DNA of 64,000 nt from Paramecium sonneborni (taxonomy: Eukaryota > Ciliophora > Oligohymenophorea > Peniculida > Parameciidae), in NCBI GenBank assembly GCA_905182985.1, contig CAJJDN010000092.1, positions 294,788 through 358,787 on the forward strand, written 5' to 3'. Positions 26,954-41,060 of the stretch are shown here, one piece after another. Each line of letters opens with the position of its first letter. Position 1 is the stretch's first letter. The position numbers were made by a program, and so were the translations under genes. Below the pieces are notes generated by a model that saw only the letters and a list, made by a program, of their open reading frames with translations, had not been told where the DNA came from and made no database searches.

Positions 26954-28087
26954 TCATTATAATTTTTATATTTATTCATGATTTATGGATTATCCATTCT
27001 TTGCCTATACAAGGATTTTTTCAGTTTATCTATTCTTTTCAACTTTTTCAAATTTATCTCTTATTTCTCGTTCTTTTTCATCCTTATCCTTTTCAGGTAA
27101 CTTTTCAAATATTTTTTTGTAAAATTCTTGTTCATTTTTTGAAGTTTTGTTTTTCTAAGTTTTTTACAAATATTTTTAAACTTCTGTCAAGTCTTCATTT
27201 GGAAATTTTTGAGCAATTTTTTAGAATAATTAAAAAGCTTCACTTTCTTGTCCTGTTCCTAAATGTGCTTTTGCATATATAAAATGTGCTAAAAAAATGA
27301 AAAATTTAATACCTTTAAAATTTTCATCCCATACTTAGATAGCTTATTTTGATGTTTCAATAGCTTTAGTAAAATCATTTATTTATAAAAAACAAATAGC
27401 TTGATTAGAAAAGACTCGTGAAAGTTCAATTTTAAAGAATGTCTTTTATTCTTCAGTCATCTTATTCTTTTATATTTTGGGTATTTATCCTATTTTAGAA
27501 AAGAGAATTTTATATATTTGTATAGCTTCTTTAAATTTGGATTCTTTAAAGAGTTAAGCAGCTTAAGGTTTCAAGATTTTAATTTTAAGTTCTCTTTCTT
27601 CTAATGTAAGTTTTTCATTATCTTCAATATCTTCAATATCATGAATTTCAAGAATCCAAATTTAAGGTTGATCTAAAAGTTTTTAATATTTAGCTTCTAC
27701 AAAGGTAATCATTGGAATATCTTGGCATTCTTTTTCAGTTTCTAATTATAAAATAGATTTTCTAAGTGAAGGATTGACTTCAAAAACAGCAACTTCTTTA
27801 TTGCCCATTTGAGCTAGACATAAATGTAATCCAAAATATGATTATTTATCATGTTTTAGTTAAATTTTTCTTATATTTTTATAGTCTTTATTCAATATTT
27901 TACCTTGTATAGAATATTCTTTAAGAGTATAACTAATCTTAGATGTTTCTTGATTAAATTAAGATTCAGGAGGTTTAGAGAATTGAGTATCAAGATATTT
28001 CCAAAGAAGACCTTCATGTATAACAATTTTAGGTTTGGAACAGATATCTCTAAAATCTAAAATACTATCATTGTTTTAATTTGCCAT
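26954..28087 (-). CDS. TPR-domain protein with immunophilin-like N-terminal half, 377 aa
   Basis: Single intron-free frame. The N-terminal half (to about 150) reads like a divergent FKBP-type fold (GLHLCLAQMGNKEVAVFEV, then PQIWILEIHDIE). The C-terminal half holds TPR helices (AAQLFKESKFKEAIQIYKIL, FSNQAICFLQINDFTKAIE, FIYAKAHLGTGQESEAFQLF) and ends in a charged helix (FEKLPEKDKDEKEREIRDKF). The order matches TPR immunophilins that bind Hsp90/Hsp70 C-termini, but I see no convincing FKBP active site, so a catalytically dead co-chaperone is the better guess. It diverges from PP1 by 32 bp and converges on listerin by 10 bp. An alternative frame at the 3' end would run into the listerin RING and was not chosen. 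Confidence 0.75.
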
Positions 28088-28119
28088 AATATTATTTAAT
28101 AATAAAAGAAAATATTAAA

Positions 28120-29190
<1,071 letters not shown>

Positions 29191-29245
29191 TTTAAATCAG
29201 AGAATTTATATATATATTTTAAAACAACTTAATTGACTAATTAAT

Positions 29246-32200
29246 ATGTTTTCAGATTTGATTGATCAATTTAGACAAACTTATCAAAATAAATACTTAA
29301 CACTCTCTGAATTTTCTAATATCTTGGATCAATATGCCAGATTAGATATCAGATGTGATTTAGATGATAATGTCAAAGAATAATTGTATAAGTTTATTAA
29401 AGAGAAACAATAAAATGTAACATATTGTGCACGTAAGAATAAATCCATATTGCATAGTTGAGACTGTCATAATTGAATTCTTATTATAATAAGATGTTAT
29501 TCAACCTAAATCTTAAATCAATCTTGATTCTCTTGGTAAATGTGCTCGTAAATTGCCTTTAGATATGTTGCAAAGTATTACAAATGATTTTCTTTTGCAA
29601 TTCAAAAATTTCTATAAGCTTGTAGCAAATAAATATGTTAGTATTGTTGATTATAGAGAATTAGAAAGATTAGGTAAGGAATTATAGAGAACTATTAAAA
29701 TTAATTCTCTTGAAATTCTGAGATTTATTCAACCATTAGTTGATAATCAATCTAAAGTTAAAATTGATGAAATCCTTGAATTATCTAATGATCTTGAAAA
29801 ATTACTTTATGAATAAAATAGAAGATAATCTAAAGGCCCTGAAACAAAAAGACCAATTGCACTTGATTAATCAGCAGATGATAATCATTATACTAGTGAA
29901 GATGAAAATTTAAAATAAAATAATTTTATTAGCAATGCATCTATTGAACGCAAAAACTTAACAAATCTTATTTATTAATAGACTGATTTAATTAAATAGA
30001 AGTTTATTAATAAAGCAGGTCTTCCTTGTCTTAGTGAAATTAATAAAACTACTTAATGCATTGAAGCTTTGATTGCTAATTTAATTAAAGAAGTTGATGT
30101 TAAGACAAAAAAGATTGAAGAATTGATTATTGAAAAAGAATTGACATCAGGTTCATTATAATAATTTGAAATTGAAATACAAAATAAAGATTAATAGATT
30201 TAATTATGTTTATAAGACAATGATATGTTTTAAAGTTAAATAAATGTAAATTTTAATATTATTTTATAGTAAATATTGGATTAAAACAAAGAATTAAAAA
30301 TTCAATTAAATGTTTATAATGAAGAATTGAAAAGTATAACTAGATTAGAGACAGAGTTAAAAGAAATGCAAATAGAGAATAAAAATAACAAAGATTAATT
30401 AATTAAGATGAATAAGGAGAATAGTAGATTGTAATTAAATAATAAATCATTAATGGGAATTATAGAAGAATTAGAGAGCAAATCTTTATAGAATAAAGAT
30501 GTAGACATTCTAAAAAAATCGTTAGAATAACATAAAGAATAAATAAATGAATTAGAAATAAAAGTTGATGAGTAATTTATTATAAAAATAAATAGTTTAT
30601 AGATATAGATCTAATAATTAGAGGATTTGAATTAGGATTATGAGAAAGCTAAGGAAGGACTTGAACAATAAATAATAGAATTGAAAAGAGAATTAACATA
30701 TTATAAGAAGATGCTTGAGAATACAAATATAGAAAATTAATAGTTGAGAAATAGTTTTATGCCTAGAACAAGTATATTGAATTCTTAATAAATGAATGGG
30801 GGAGGATTTGGTAGATTGAGTAAAATGTCGATTGGAGGGGGATTGACATCTTCAAAAATATTCATAATTGGACGTAATTCATCATAAAGAGTGTCTTCAA
30901 TTAGAGGAAATTAATAAGCTATGTATGGAAGCAATTTCAATCCTTTAGAAGAAATTTAAAGTGTTCCTTTAAAAATAGAGGAAGCTTAAGATTTAGATGA
31001 TTAAAATCCAGATCAACAAAATAATAATAATAAATAAATATAGATACAAAGTAGGATTGGTGCAAGAATTAATTTAAAATATGAGAATAGTATAGTTGAA
31101 GCAATTAAAGAAGAAAATGAAGATAAAGAATAAGTTTTCACAGTTTCTTAAAAACCTTAAGAAAATTAACTTTTATAATAATTTGATAAATTTTTGGGAG
31201 AGTTAGGAACTAAAAATTTAGAAGAATTAGCAACTGATTCATAATGTATTAAGATTGATGAAAATATTTTGTATTATAGAGATTTTTTGGGAATAAGAGA
31301 TGATCCTAAAGCATTGGAGTATTTGAAATTGGAAAAGAATATATATAAATAAATAATTTAGAGATGTTTTTCTGATGGTGTATATAGAATTGATGCAAAA
31401 GGAAAAAAAGCAAGAAGAATTCTATTTTTGACAGAGCATACATTTTATATTTTTGAAGGAGAAAAAAAGCCTGGAAAATTGTCTAGATCATTTCCATTAA
31501 AAAATATACATACTTTGATTTTTTCAGAGGTGAGGATTTCAAAATATATCTAAGGCTTCACCTGTCATTTGTTGTATCAAAGTAGCAGGTTCTGATGATT
31601 ATTTAATAGAAACATTTAAAAGAAGTGAATTAAATTCATTTTTGACTGAAATATTTGCTTCATATAAGATACCATTATTTTAAGTAGAATTCATATCTTA
31701 ATTTAAAATAAAATTTAAAGGAGTAAAAGATGAAATCCCAATTTCTTAAGTGATTAAAAAATAAACCAATTAAGATTAAGGAACAACTCCAACTTATAAA
31801 GTGAGTTCTAAATAAGGATTATATTCATAGAATATGGGATGGTTGTAGATATTTAAAAAGAAAATGTTTTAAGGTGATTGGTAAGAAGTCTTTGTAATCT
31901 TAACAAATGTTGGATTAGTGTTATTTAAGAAACCTGGTGATGCAGAACCTATATTATTCATATCATTTGTTGAAGCTATTGTAATTAAGAATCCTTCATT
32001 TGAAACTAGTAAATAATACATAATTAAAGTAAAAATATCCTTTAAATAGATTCGATATGAAAATTGTGATTCGGAATTCGTGTTTAATGCTACTTCAGCA
32101 ATTCTTTTAGATCAATGGCATGATGCAATTTAAAATGCAATTATAGAATAAGTCAAATAAAAACTTTAGTATATGGTACATTAGTAAAAACAAGTAGTAG

Positions 32201-32265
32201 ATCATAGAACTTAGACAATGATGGATTAATCAGAAAGTCAAAATCACAATAATAAATTGAGTTGA
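29246..32265 (+). CDS. Coiled-coil protein with myosin-I-type TH1 domain and C-terminal PH domain, 989 aa
   Basis: Residues about 1-190 are helical and globular (DLIDQFRQTYQNKYL, LGKCARKLPLDMLQ). About 230-520 is long coiled coil (ELKEMQIENKNNKDQLIKM, ENSRLQLNNKSLMG). A Ser/Gly-rich linker precedes a TH1-like lipid-binding module (GVYRIDAKGKKARRILFLTE, FYIFEGEKKPGKLSRSFPL, VICCIKVAGSDDYLIETF) and then a PH-like domain (MGWLQIFKKKMFQGDWQEVF, VGLVLFKKPGDAEPILF). No myosin motor is present. TH1 and PH both bind acidic phospholipids, so a membrane-cortex tether is likely. Introns of 25 nt in the N-terminal part and 25 nt inside TH1 give exactly 990 codons. Confidence 0.82.
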
Positions 32266-32685
32266 TAATTGAAATTAATACCTTAAATCATAAATTTAGT
32301 CTTAATACTAATATTTTCGTTATTTTTATCTTATCTCATAAATATGGTATAAATTCAATTTGATCTTATGAGTTGGATATAATATTATCTATTAAAATTT
32401 AATTATTTTTTGTTTATAATAATATTAAAGTTATATTTAGGCAATTAAATTATTGTTGTCTCATTTATTTTTGGTAACTTTAGTGGTTGATTTTAAAAAT
32501 ATTTGCATTAAATATTTAATTTTACTATTCAAACCTTATAATTGTAATTAAAATCAATTATGTTGGATAAAAATTCTAATAAAAAATGATATAAATTCTA
32601 CAAAAAATTAATATATACTAATGAAATATAATTATGTTTCTAAACTCTAAATTAATTAATAATAAAAAGTTTCATTTTAAATTAA
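32266..32685. other. AT-rich intergenic spacer
   Basis: About 420 bp between two same-strand genes. No motif, repeat or RNA gene recognised. Confidence 0.6.
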
Positions 32686-33782
32686 ATGGATTAATACTCA
32701 AGTGCCTTTTAGATGTTAGGGTAAAATATGTTTTCAAAAGCTCCATCAAGTGGTTATAGTCAAGGATATCATCCTATGATATAAAAAAATTAAAATAAAT
32801 AGAAGTTTGATTAACTAATACAGTTAATGTAATTATAAGAGTAGACAGTATTAAAAAAATACTTAAAAAGGTTAGCGATTATAATACAAGAATGAAAGAG
32901 AAAGAAGATCAACTTTATTAGTTGGAATAATAATCAAATCAACTATAAAGAGATCTAATTTAGAAAGATAAATAGAGGAATGAGCATAATCAAATACATT
33001 ATAAAAACTATTAACCAACTTTTAATGTTTAAAACAATGTTGAAATTGAGGAAGTGTAGTCTGATGTATAATAGTAATTTAAGAACTTAAAATAAAATAA
33101 ATCTATGTAAGGAGCCGATCATCCAGAAGTGTAGTCTTAATAAATGCAAAGGAAGGCTTCTTTTTAAAGTAATTAGAATTAGACTAGACCATAAACTAAT
33201 GGTATTTAAGGGAACTTAAAATTGTAAAATATGCAGAAATAAATTGAAGAGTAAAATTAATATATTTAATAACTATCTGATTTAGTAGGGAATAGGAAAC
33301 CAAAATATGATGCAGAAAAGGAGGATAGTTTAACATAATTATTGAATGAAAGAGATGATTTATAAAAATAGCAAATATTGAATGAGATAAAGTAATTAAA
33401 ATAGAGAGTAGATGGATATGATTAATCTAGATAATAAATGATACAATAGCCATTTTAAGGATATGGTTTTATGCCTTAATAATAATTATTGTAATAATAA
33501 GGGATGATGTAATTATAGAATCCTTATGGTATGTATCCTTAAATGTATCCTCAAAATTTTTAATAATAATAATAATAAAGTGATGAATCAGATGAGAATG
33601 ATTTGAATAATGAGATATTGATGAAATTGATTGATTAATAAAATAGATAAAAAAAGAGAGGATCAAGAAATAGATAGAATAGTTAAGATTAAAGAGATAA
33701 AGATTAAAGGAGAGATAGAAGACATGTATAGAAGAGGAAATAAAAGGATGATAATAATAATAATGATGGAGATGGTGATTGA
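32686..33782 (+). CDS. Q-rich coiled-coil protein with basic C-terminus, 358 aa
   Basis: Not assigned to a family. Starts MDQYSSAFQMLGQNMFSK. Residues about 40-110 form a coiled coil (QLIQLMQLQEQTVLKKYLKR, then KEDQLYQLEQQSNQLQRDL). The middle is Gln/Asn-rich and contains a proline/methionine patch (GYGFMPQQQLL, YGMYPQMYPQNF). An acidic stretch (DESDENDLNNEIL) is followed by an Arg/Lys/Asp-rich tail (KKRGSRNRQNSQDQRDKDQR). One 20-nt intron after KKYLK (5' GTTAGC, atypical) brings the frame into register, giving exactly 359 codons. The basic-acidic tail could suit RNA or tubulin contact, but nothing decisive is visible. Confidence 0.7.
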
Positions 33783-33833
33783 AATTTAAAAAAGTTGTAT
33801 TTTTTGATTTTGATTGTTATACAATAATTGATA

Positions 33834-36723
33834 ATGATTAATCATCAGATTGTGGTATCTTTAATTTTGGTGCCAGGTAAATGATACAAATCTCTGACAG
33901 CTTAACTTGCAAATCTAAGAATATTAATTTTAATCTGACCCTTTACAATAGTTGGCTGGATTCAATTTATTGAAAAGGCAACTTTAAAATTTTGTTAGAT
34001 TTTCTTATGATTCGGTTGGAGCATCTTAGACTGATTATCCATATTATCCCTTTTTGGTTAAATATGTTATTATTACTTATGAAATACAATAATAATAGCT
34101 ATCTACAAGTGGTTTACATGGTAAGAAACCATTTGGAACAGCTTTTTCATCTTCAAGATGTTTTTAGAATATTTATTGTCTACAAACATCAATACCTGTT
34201 AGATAATATTAACCTATAGTAATATAATTAGATGTTATGTGATACAATTTCTTAATCTGGTAGCAACAATTCTAACTTCATCTTCTGAAGGCACTTTAAG
34301 CGTGTATTCATCATCAAATTCACTATTTTCAATAGGAGTAGCTTATCCTGTGAAAAAGAATCTATTCATTAATTTATTTAAAATGGATGAACAAATAATA
34401 AATGTGATATTTGATCCAAATTTCACTTCTTTTGATTCAGATTTAGCAAATATGAATCTAGATAAGATGATGTAAGTCACATTTTCAGAAGAGATTCTTT
34501 AAAAGAATTTTTCTGTCATTATTTCTATTCTTAAACAGTTACATAAGGGTATGGTACTTATAAATGGATAAGTTAAAGATAATAGTGATTGGGTTTAGGT
34601 AATAATAATTAATAAATAATAGAAATTAAGAGAAGAATCATAATAGACTGATACAAAGGATAAAGTTGATGTGATTGATTCTTAAGTTAAGGAAATTCAT
34701 TAGAATTTTGCTACCAAAGCAGAACTTTAAGCTTTAAAATAAAGATATGGTATCAAATCTATACCCATTATTATACTTTAGACAATATATTGAGAGATTA
34801 AGATGTCTAAATTAAAGAGATTGCTAAGGCTTAAGAATAGGAGCAATAATAAATAAATAAAAATGCTGAAGATATTATTTAGAAATAGCAATACATTGAT
34901 TAAATTAATCAAGAATTGGATAAGCTTCGTAAACTTATTAATGATCAAAATAAAATTATATCTGATTTATAAACTTAAAAACCAGATACAAATATTAATT
35001 AGATCTAATCAAAACCATTAAATGATGATTCCCTCAAAGATATACAAAATCGTCTTGCTTAACTTGGTAAATTCATATTTCTTATTAATTAGAATCTTAA
35101 TACAAAGAATTACTAAAATAATTGAATAATTAACCAAAAAATCTAATTTAACCACTCTAAGTTAAAGATTAAGATTATATTGAATAACCAAATTCGGAAG
35201 TTGATTTATCTGATATTAATAAGAAGTTAGATAATCATGAAGAAGAAATATAAAAATTATTTGAATTACTTGATGAATTAAAAAAGAAAAATAGAGATGT
35301 TGTTACAGTAGGTGGATAATCTAATATTGATAGTGAAGATTTATTAATCATTAAAAATGATATCAAAAAATTGTTCACTTTATTAGAATAATTACAAACA
35401 TAATTGAATTTAGCATCATTTGGTAATTCAGCTGCAGGTGAAGAAGGTAGTAATATAGCTGAAAATTAAATGGTTATTATTCTAGCTGAAATTAATAAAA
35501 TTAGAGCATTATTAGAAAATTATGCTACTTAATAAGATTTAACAAATCTAGGTTAAAAAGTTGCACTCTAATAAAAATAAACTTATGATCATATTGATGA
35601 AGAAATTGAAAAAGTTAGAAGAGAATTTAAAATAAATCTAGGTAAAAAAGGAGAATTATCAGAATAAGAAAAATTAAAAAATGAAATAGCATAAATAAAA
35701 GATCTTTTAAATAAAAATAAACGAGGATCTTAACCATAATTAGATAGTAGTCCATCTAAAGGACCTTAATTAAGTCCAGATTTCTTAAATACTTTTAAAG
35801 AATTATAAGATTAAGTTGCTTAAAATGAATAGTAATTATTTTAATATATAAAATTAGAGAATTAATTAATCATAAATCTTAATTTTCATAAAATGCTTAG
35901 TAAGTTTAATAAAAGATAGCAGAATTAGAAAATAAAATGAAATAAACTAAAACTGATTCAATCATTTCAGGTTTATAGGAATTGAGAGAAATTTAAGACT
36001 AAATGAAAAAAGATTAAGATACAAATAAGGCTAAGATAGCATAATTTGGAAAGAAGATAGATGGAGTTGTTACAAGAGAAGATTTATTAGCTTTATTTGA
36101 ACCTAAATTGAAATAAACTCGTGATGAGTTATCTAAATCTATTGAAGAATTAAGAATAAAATTAGAAAAAAAGGCTGAATTGGAAGATTTAGAAAAACTT
36201 TAAAATGATCTTGTTTCTAGATTAGAAGAAGTTGTTTAAGCACTTATTAAATAATTAGCTAATAAATCTGAAACTAAGAAAGCTTTAATATATTTAGAAT
36301 AAAGAGTATAATTATTTTAATAATAATATAGATTAATTAAATATTTATGATGCTTGAAGGAGAAGGAGGATCAAAAGATTAAGAAGGATTATTTGCAAAA
36401 AAATAACTTTGGTCATGTGCTTCATGTGATAAAGAATTAGATAAATTTAAAGGCTAATTAGGAGATTATAGAGGATGGGCACATTTCCCACCTAAAGAAA
36501 CATCTCCAGAAAGAATGGGAAGAGTATTTATATATTATTATTTTAGTTTGGAGTTGGATATAAATAAATGCAAGAAAAATCAAAAAACAATAGAGATAAA
36601 ATAGATAAAGAAAGATATTAAAATGATAAAGACAGACCTAATAGCCAAGCTAATTAATAATTCTATTAAACAGGATCTTAGATGAGTCAAAGTTAAAACA
36701 ATCTTCCAAAGATTAATAAATGA
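33834..36723 (+). CDS. QRICH2/DUF4795-like coiled-coil protein, 5' end uncertain
   Basis: From about 34560 the frame is long coiled coil (QVKEIHQNFATKAELQALKQ, IDEEIEKVRREFKINLGKKG, KKIDGVVTREDLLALFEPKL, KKAELEDLEKLQNDLVSRLE). The C-terminus is WSCASCDKELDKFKGQLGDYRGW then HFPPKETSPERMGRFGVGYK, the Cys-containing end typical of DUF4795/QRICH2 proteins, which are linked to ciliary and flagellar structures. Introns of 32, 26, 26, 26 and 23 nt fit in the 3' two-thirds. The 5' third is less clear: coding-like pieces RFSYDSVGASQTDYPYYPFL (about 33990) and ILTSSSEGTLSVYSSSNSLF (about 34270) lie in different frames, and I found no intron joining them. It could be two genes. Start at ATG 33834 is provisional. 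Confidence 0.68.
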
Positions 36724-38527
36724 CATTATATATATTTAATGAATAATTACAAATAAATTATAATTGTTTTTAATTAAATCAAAGACTATTAATAAAATAT
36801 TCAAGTTGAGACTTAAAAACTTTATGTAAATAAATGAAATAAAATATAAACTAATTTGATTACTCTTTCTGAATAATAAATAATGACCAATATTGAATAA
36901 TTTTATTGAATTAAAAATAAATTATAAAGTTGAGTTCATTAAGGTTTTTACAGATCTTGAAGATAATGAAAATAAATTGCTTTCATCATCCATCTATTTT
37001 TTAGCTTATAAGAAGTTATTGTCTGTCCTTAAAAAATATAGAACTCAAAAATATATCAAAATTTGTATTGAGGTCTAATAAATTTAAGAGACAAATCAAT
37101 TCATAGAAAGAATCGGATTAACATTCTTCATGGAATTTGAGCTTCCTAAGGATAAAATAAATAAGAATATTCAGAAATTCAGTATATTTAATTGATTAAA
37201 ACCTTAAATAACCCTTTCATTTTTCAGCAAAGAATTAATAAATGTAGATAAAATAGAGATCCAATTCTAGAAATTGAATAAATTATTGAAAGTTTGAATG
37301 CTATTATATTTTGTAGAATCAGATAATCATACATGTAGAATTAGATAATCAAATCCTAAATTAAGAATTTCATTAAAGTTATTATTAAAATTCATCTGAA
37401 TTCCTCATAATTTGATACAAAGACAATTTACAAACTAGTTTAGCCATAAATTATAAAACTATTTATGATTGTACTACAATAATATATAAACGATATCTTT
37501 TTTATTACATTAGGAATTACATAATTCAATAATTTTCAAATCATATAAAGATTAAAAAAAAAAAATTTTATTTACATCTGCTAATCAGCAACCATGCAAG
37601 CCGATCAAATAATTACTTTATGATCTTTATCTAAAATAAAAATGGAAATTAATTATCAAAATAAAATTCTGTTTCACAAGATAATTAAAAATGTAATAGT
37701 AAAGTTTGAAATCTTTAATTGATTTGATAAGAAAATGTCAATAGTATTTGCAATTACCTAATTAATTAAAAGAAGCTATTAAATTAGTATCTAATGAAAC
37801 TAATGATTATTAATCTATTGTATTTAAATAAAACATTAACAGTTTATTAAGTTGAGAATATTGGAAGGTATTTTATGATGAAATATATTTAAACAATAAA
37901 GAAATTTCAAAGTTTTAAGAAAGTTTTGTAAGTCAAATAGAATTAAAATCTATTAAAAATCATAATCTAAGCCAAATACAAAAGTTGAAAGAAGAAATTG
38001 AGATTAAGTGGCTGTTATTTTTTAATTAGATTAAAAATCATATATCAAAACATTGAATTAAAAAATGAATAGAATTTAAGTCATTATCCTTTATGTGGAA
38101 TATAATTTGTTTTGTTGCAAAAAAAGTTGCATCTTTTTATTTAATATTTTTAACAATATAGAATTGTTTTTTTTTATATCAACTTATAGTGTGTGTATTA
38201 AATTCTACGAAACAAGCTTTTTTTTTAAGAAGTTGTAGAATTAATGAAATATTAAATAAATATAATGCTATCTCAATACATGTGATTAAAGTTATATCAT
38301 ATCAAGACCATATGTTATAAAATGATTAAGTAAATTAATTTAGATTAATAAATATTTTATAATGTCATTTATTGTTATTTAATGTTTTAATAAAATTGAA
38401 ACATTCTAATACTAAAGGTATAAATTTGTTAGATTAATTAAACCATGAGGTATATTTAATTAAAACAATAAACAGTGAAATTTAAAGGATCTTTATGATA
38501 GGAGGGGTTTCATAAATTGTAAAGAAA
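36724..38527 (+). other. AT-rich region with two doubtful coding segments
   Basis: Two plus-strand segments look partly coding. At 36893-37195 a 100-codon frame (KVEFIKVFTDLEDNENKLLS, FIERIGLTFFMEFELPKDKI) has no ATG before it and is closed upstream by TGA. At 37691-38056 a frame starting MQQQSLKSLIDLIRKC has one in-frame TGA at 37853 and continues EYWKVFYDEIYLNNKEISKF. Both lengths are near chance for a one-stop code, although composition is protein-like. They may be relics. The rest is AT-rich with no recognised feature. Confidence 0.35.
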
Positions 38528-41060
38528 ATGAAAAGAATTAAACAAAAATACCTTGTCAGAGATAAATATACGGAGAAGAACTTAAAAAATTTTAAATGTT
38601 ATTTAATTTTAAAGTTTATTTGGTTATTATTAACAATAATGATGAATTTTAATGGTTTTAATACTGAAAGAATGTTTACTGGCCGTGGAGAACTTACAAA
38701 ACCTGAAACTCATCAATATGCAGAAGAAGAGTCTCCAGAGAATTCTTAAGTTGAAGGGTTTGATATGATGTGGAAGAAGCATTCTTTATAGATTTTTTGT
38801 ACTGCCATCAAATTTATGATAAAGTTAAGGACATCGTTAGATTAATATAGACTAAGAAAAATTACTCATAGAATATATTAAATAATTGGAGATAAAGCAT
38901 CAGATTATTTTTATTATTAAGTAAAAGGTTTAGTTAATTAAAAATGGACATTCCAATCCTATATCAAAAGTTTGTTGATATATAATTTTTGGGTTGAGAT
39001 GTAAATTGGAGTCATTAAACCAGATAGCAAAATTAAATTATTAGTCGATTGCACTATTCTTATTTTAATTGTAATGAATATTTTCTATATTCCAATGTAA
39101 CTCTCATTTTCATTATAGAATAATGCTTAAACTGTTGATTTTTTATTTAGTACAATACCAAGTTGGGTATTTTTGATGGAAATTATTATTAATTTTAACA
39201 CCGCTTATTATTATAAGGGAATGATACATGAAGATAGAACTAAAATATTCTAACATTATATTAAAGGAGATTTCTTTAAGGATTTATTGGTTGTTATACC
39301 TTTTCTTATATCATAATATGATATTCCTTATCTTAATTTTGTATTACTATTAAGAATTACAAGAGTTAATAAGATTTTTGAATAAATTGAGGAAATAACT
39401 TTAATTAGAGAAAAATTTGCAGCTCCAATAGATGTTATGAAACTTATGATATTTTTAATTTTTGTAGCACATGTTAGTGGTTGTTCATGGCATTATATAG
39501 GTATTTAAGAAGTTTTCGAAAATAACACAGGTTGGTTAGTTAAATATGGTTATTCTGAAAAAGATTGGATTTCAAGATATGTTGTATCACTTTATTTTGG
39601 TACTGTAACATCTTTTACTGTTGGTTTTGGAGATATTGTACCATAAACATTAGTTGAATAAGTTTTCTTAATTATTATGGTTTTGATTACTTCACTTGTT
39701 TTTGGTTATACAATTTCATCAATATAAAATATATTTGGATAATTAAGGGAGAAAACTGATTAACATCGTAATAAAATGGCTAAAATTAATTCATATATGA
39801 AGAAAAATAGAATAAATCTTGTTCTTCAAATGAAAATTAGAAAATATTTTGAATATTTCTTTACTTTAGATGAAAGTCCAGAATTACTTATGGATAATTT
39901 AAATGATGATTTGAAAATAGAATTAAAACTTAGTATTTATAAACCAATTATAAACAAATGTTCACTCTTTAAAAAATTTGATGAAAATCTATTATATTAA
40001 TTATGTAGAATTGTTTAAACATAAAAATTTATTCCAGGTTAAATGATTTTTTAAGAAAATGATTAAATAAATAAAGCATATTTCATTATCTAGGGAGAAG
40101 TTGATAAATAAATTAATAAAATCTCAATCCAATAGCAATCAGAAGGATCTCTTGGAATTATGGAGTTTTTACTATAAAAACCTATACATTATTCATTGAA
40201 AGCTACTCAATTTACTGAAATTGCTTATATAGTTTATGATGTATTAATATAATTTCAATCATTAGGATTTTATAACAATCATAAAAGAAAAATAATCTCA
40301 TCAAGAATAATATTTTTAAATGAAGGATGAATTACTTTATCAAACCCATTAAATGAAATGTGAAATTTGCTCATAATTTCATCATTTTTTAAGATGTCCT
40401 ATTGTATTTTATAGACCTTCTACTAATCTTGTAGTTTGTGATTAAAGTGACACTATAATATAACCTAGATATAAACATAAAAGAAGATAAAAAATTAAAT
40501 AATCTACTTTAGTTTCAACACAATATAATCTTTCTGCTGCTGTTAATTATATGTGTGATAATGATTTATTAAATGAAGGTATTAATGATACTGTACTCAA
40601 AAAATTTGGTTATGTTGATTAGGAAGAGAAATAATAAACTATAGAAGATGTCAAACTTAGGTCTTTGAAAGTTATTTAAAAATTACAAGAACATCATGCT
40701 CATACTCCAAAAATGAAAAGAATGATATATAAAAATATTATGAAAAAGGATGATCATAAATTTATTCTAAGTAAAGAAGAATCAATTTTAGAAAATATGT
40801 ATTAAGAATTTATTAATTTTAAAAAAGAAGATCTTAATAATTTTGATTTGCATATGGAATTTTCACATTATCATAAAGAAAAAAATTTAAGTTAAGTTCT
40901 TTAAATATTTTCTAAATAATAACGCTATAAACCAAAAGAACAATTTTTTAGTAAAACAAGATTAGGTAAAACTAAATAATTAAACTCTCATAATTCAACT
41001 TAAAATATTTTAATTACAAACAATCACACAATTATGAAAACTATATTTAATAAAAAATGA
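38528..41060 (+). CDS. Voltage/cyclic-nucleotide-gated type K+ channel with Cys/His C-terminal module, 835 aa
   Basis: EAG/HCN/CNG-superfamily layout. Six transmembrane segments (S1 VDCTILILIVMNIFYIPM; S5 MKLMIFLIFVAHVSGCSWHY; S6 VFLIIMVLITSLVFGYTIS). The pore TSFTVGFGDIVP carries the K+-selective GFG filter. A C-linker precedes a cyclic-nucleotide-binding fold (GQMIFQENDQINKAYFIIQG) in which the phosphate cassette reads SLGIMEFLLQKPIHYSLKAT, lacking the usual FGE...R(T/A)A Arg, so nucleotide binding is doubtful. A Cys/His knuckle follows (KCEICSQFHHFLRCP), then a long polar tail. A 25-nt intron (40241-40265) joins the CNB fold to the tail and gives 836 codons. It would control membrane potential and swimming in a ciliate. 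Confidence 0.92.

Noticed and set aside
27001..27282. Plus-strand 93-residue Phe-rich ORF
   Set aside because: Antisense of the charged C-terminal helix of the TPR gene.
36893..37195. 100-codon plus-strand frame as a gene
   Set aside because: No ATG before it, closed upstream by TGA, and its length is near chance for a one-stop code; noted only as a possible relic.
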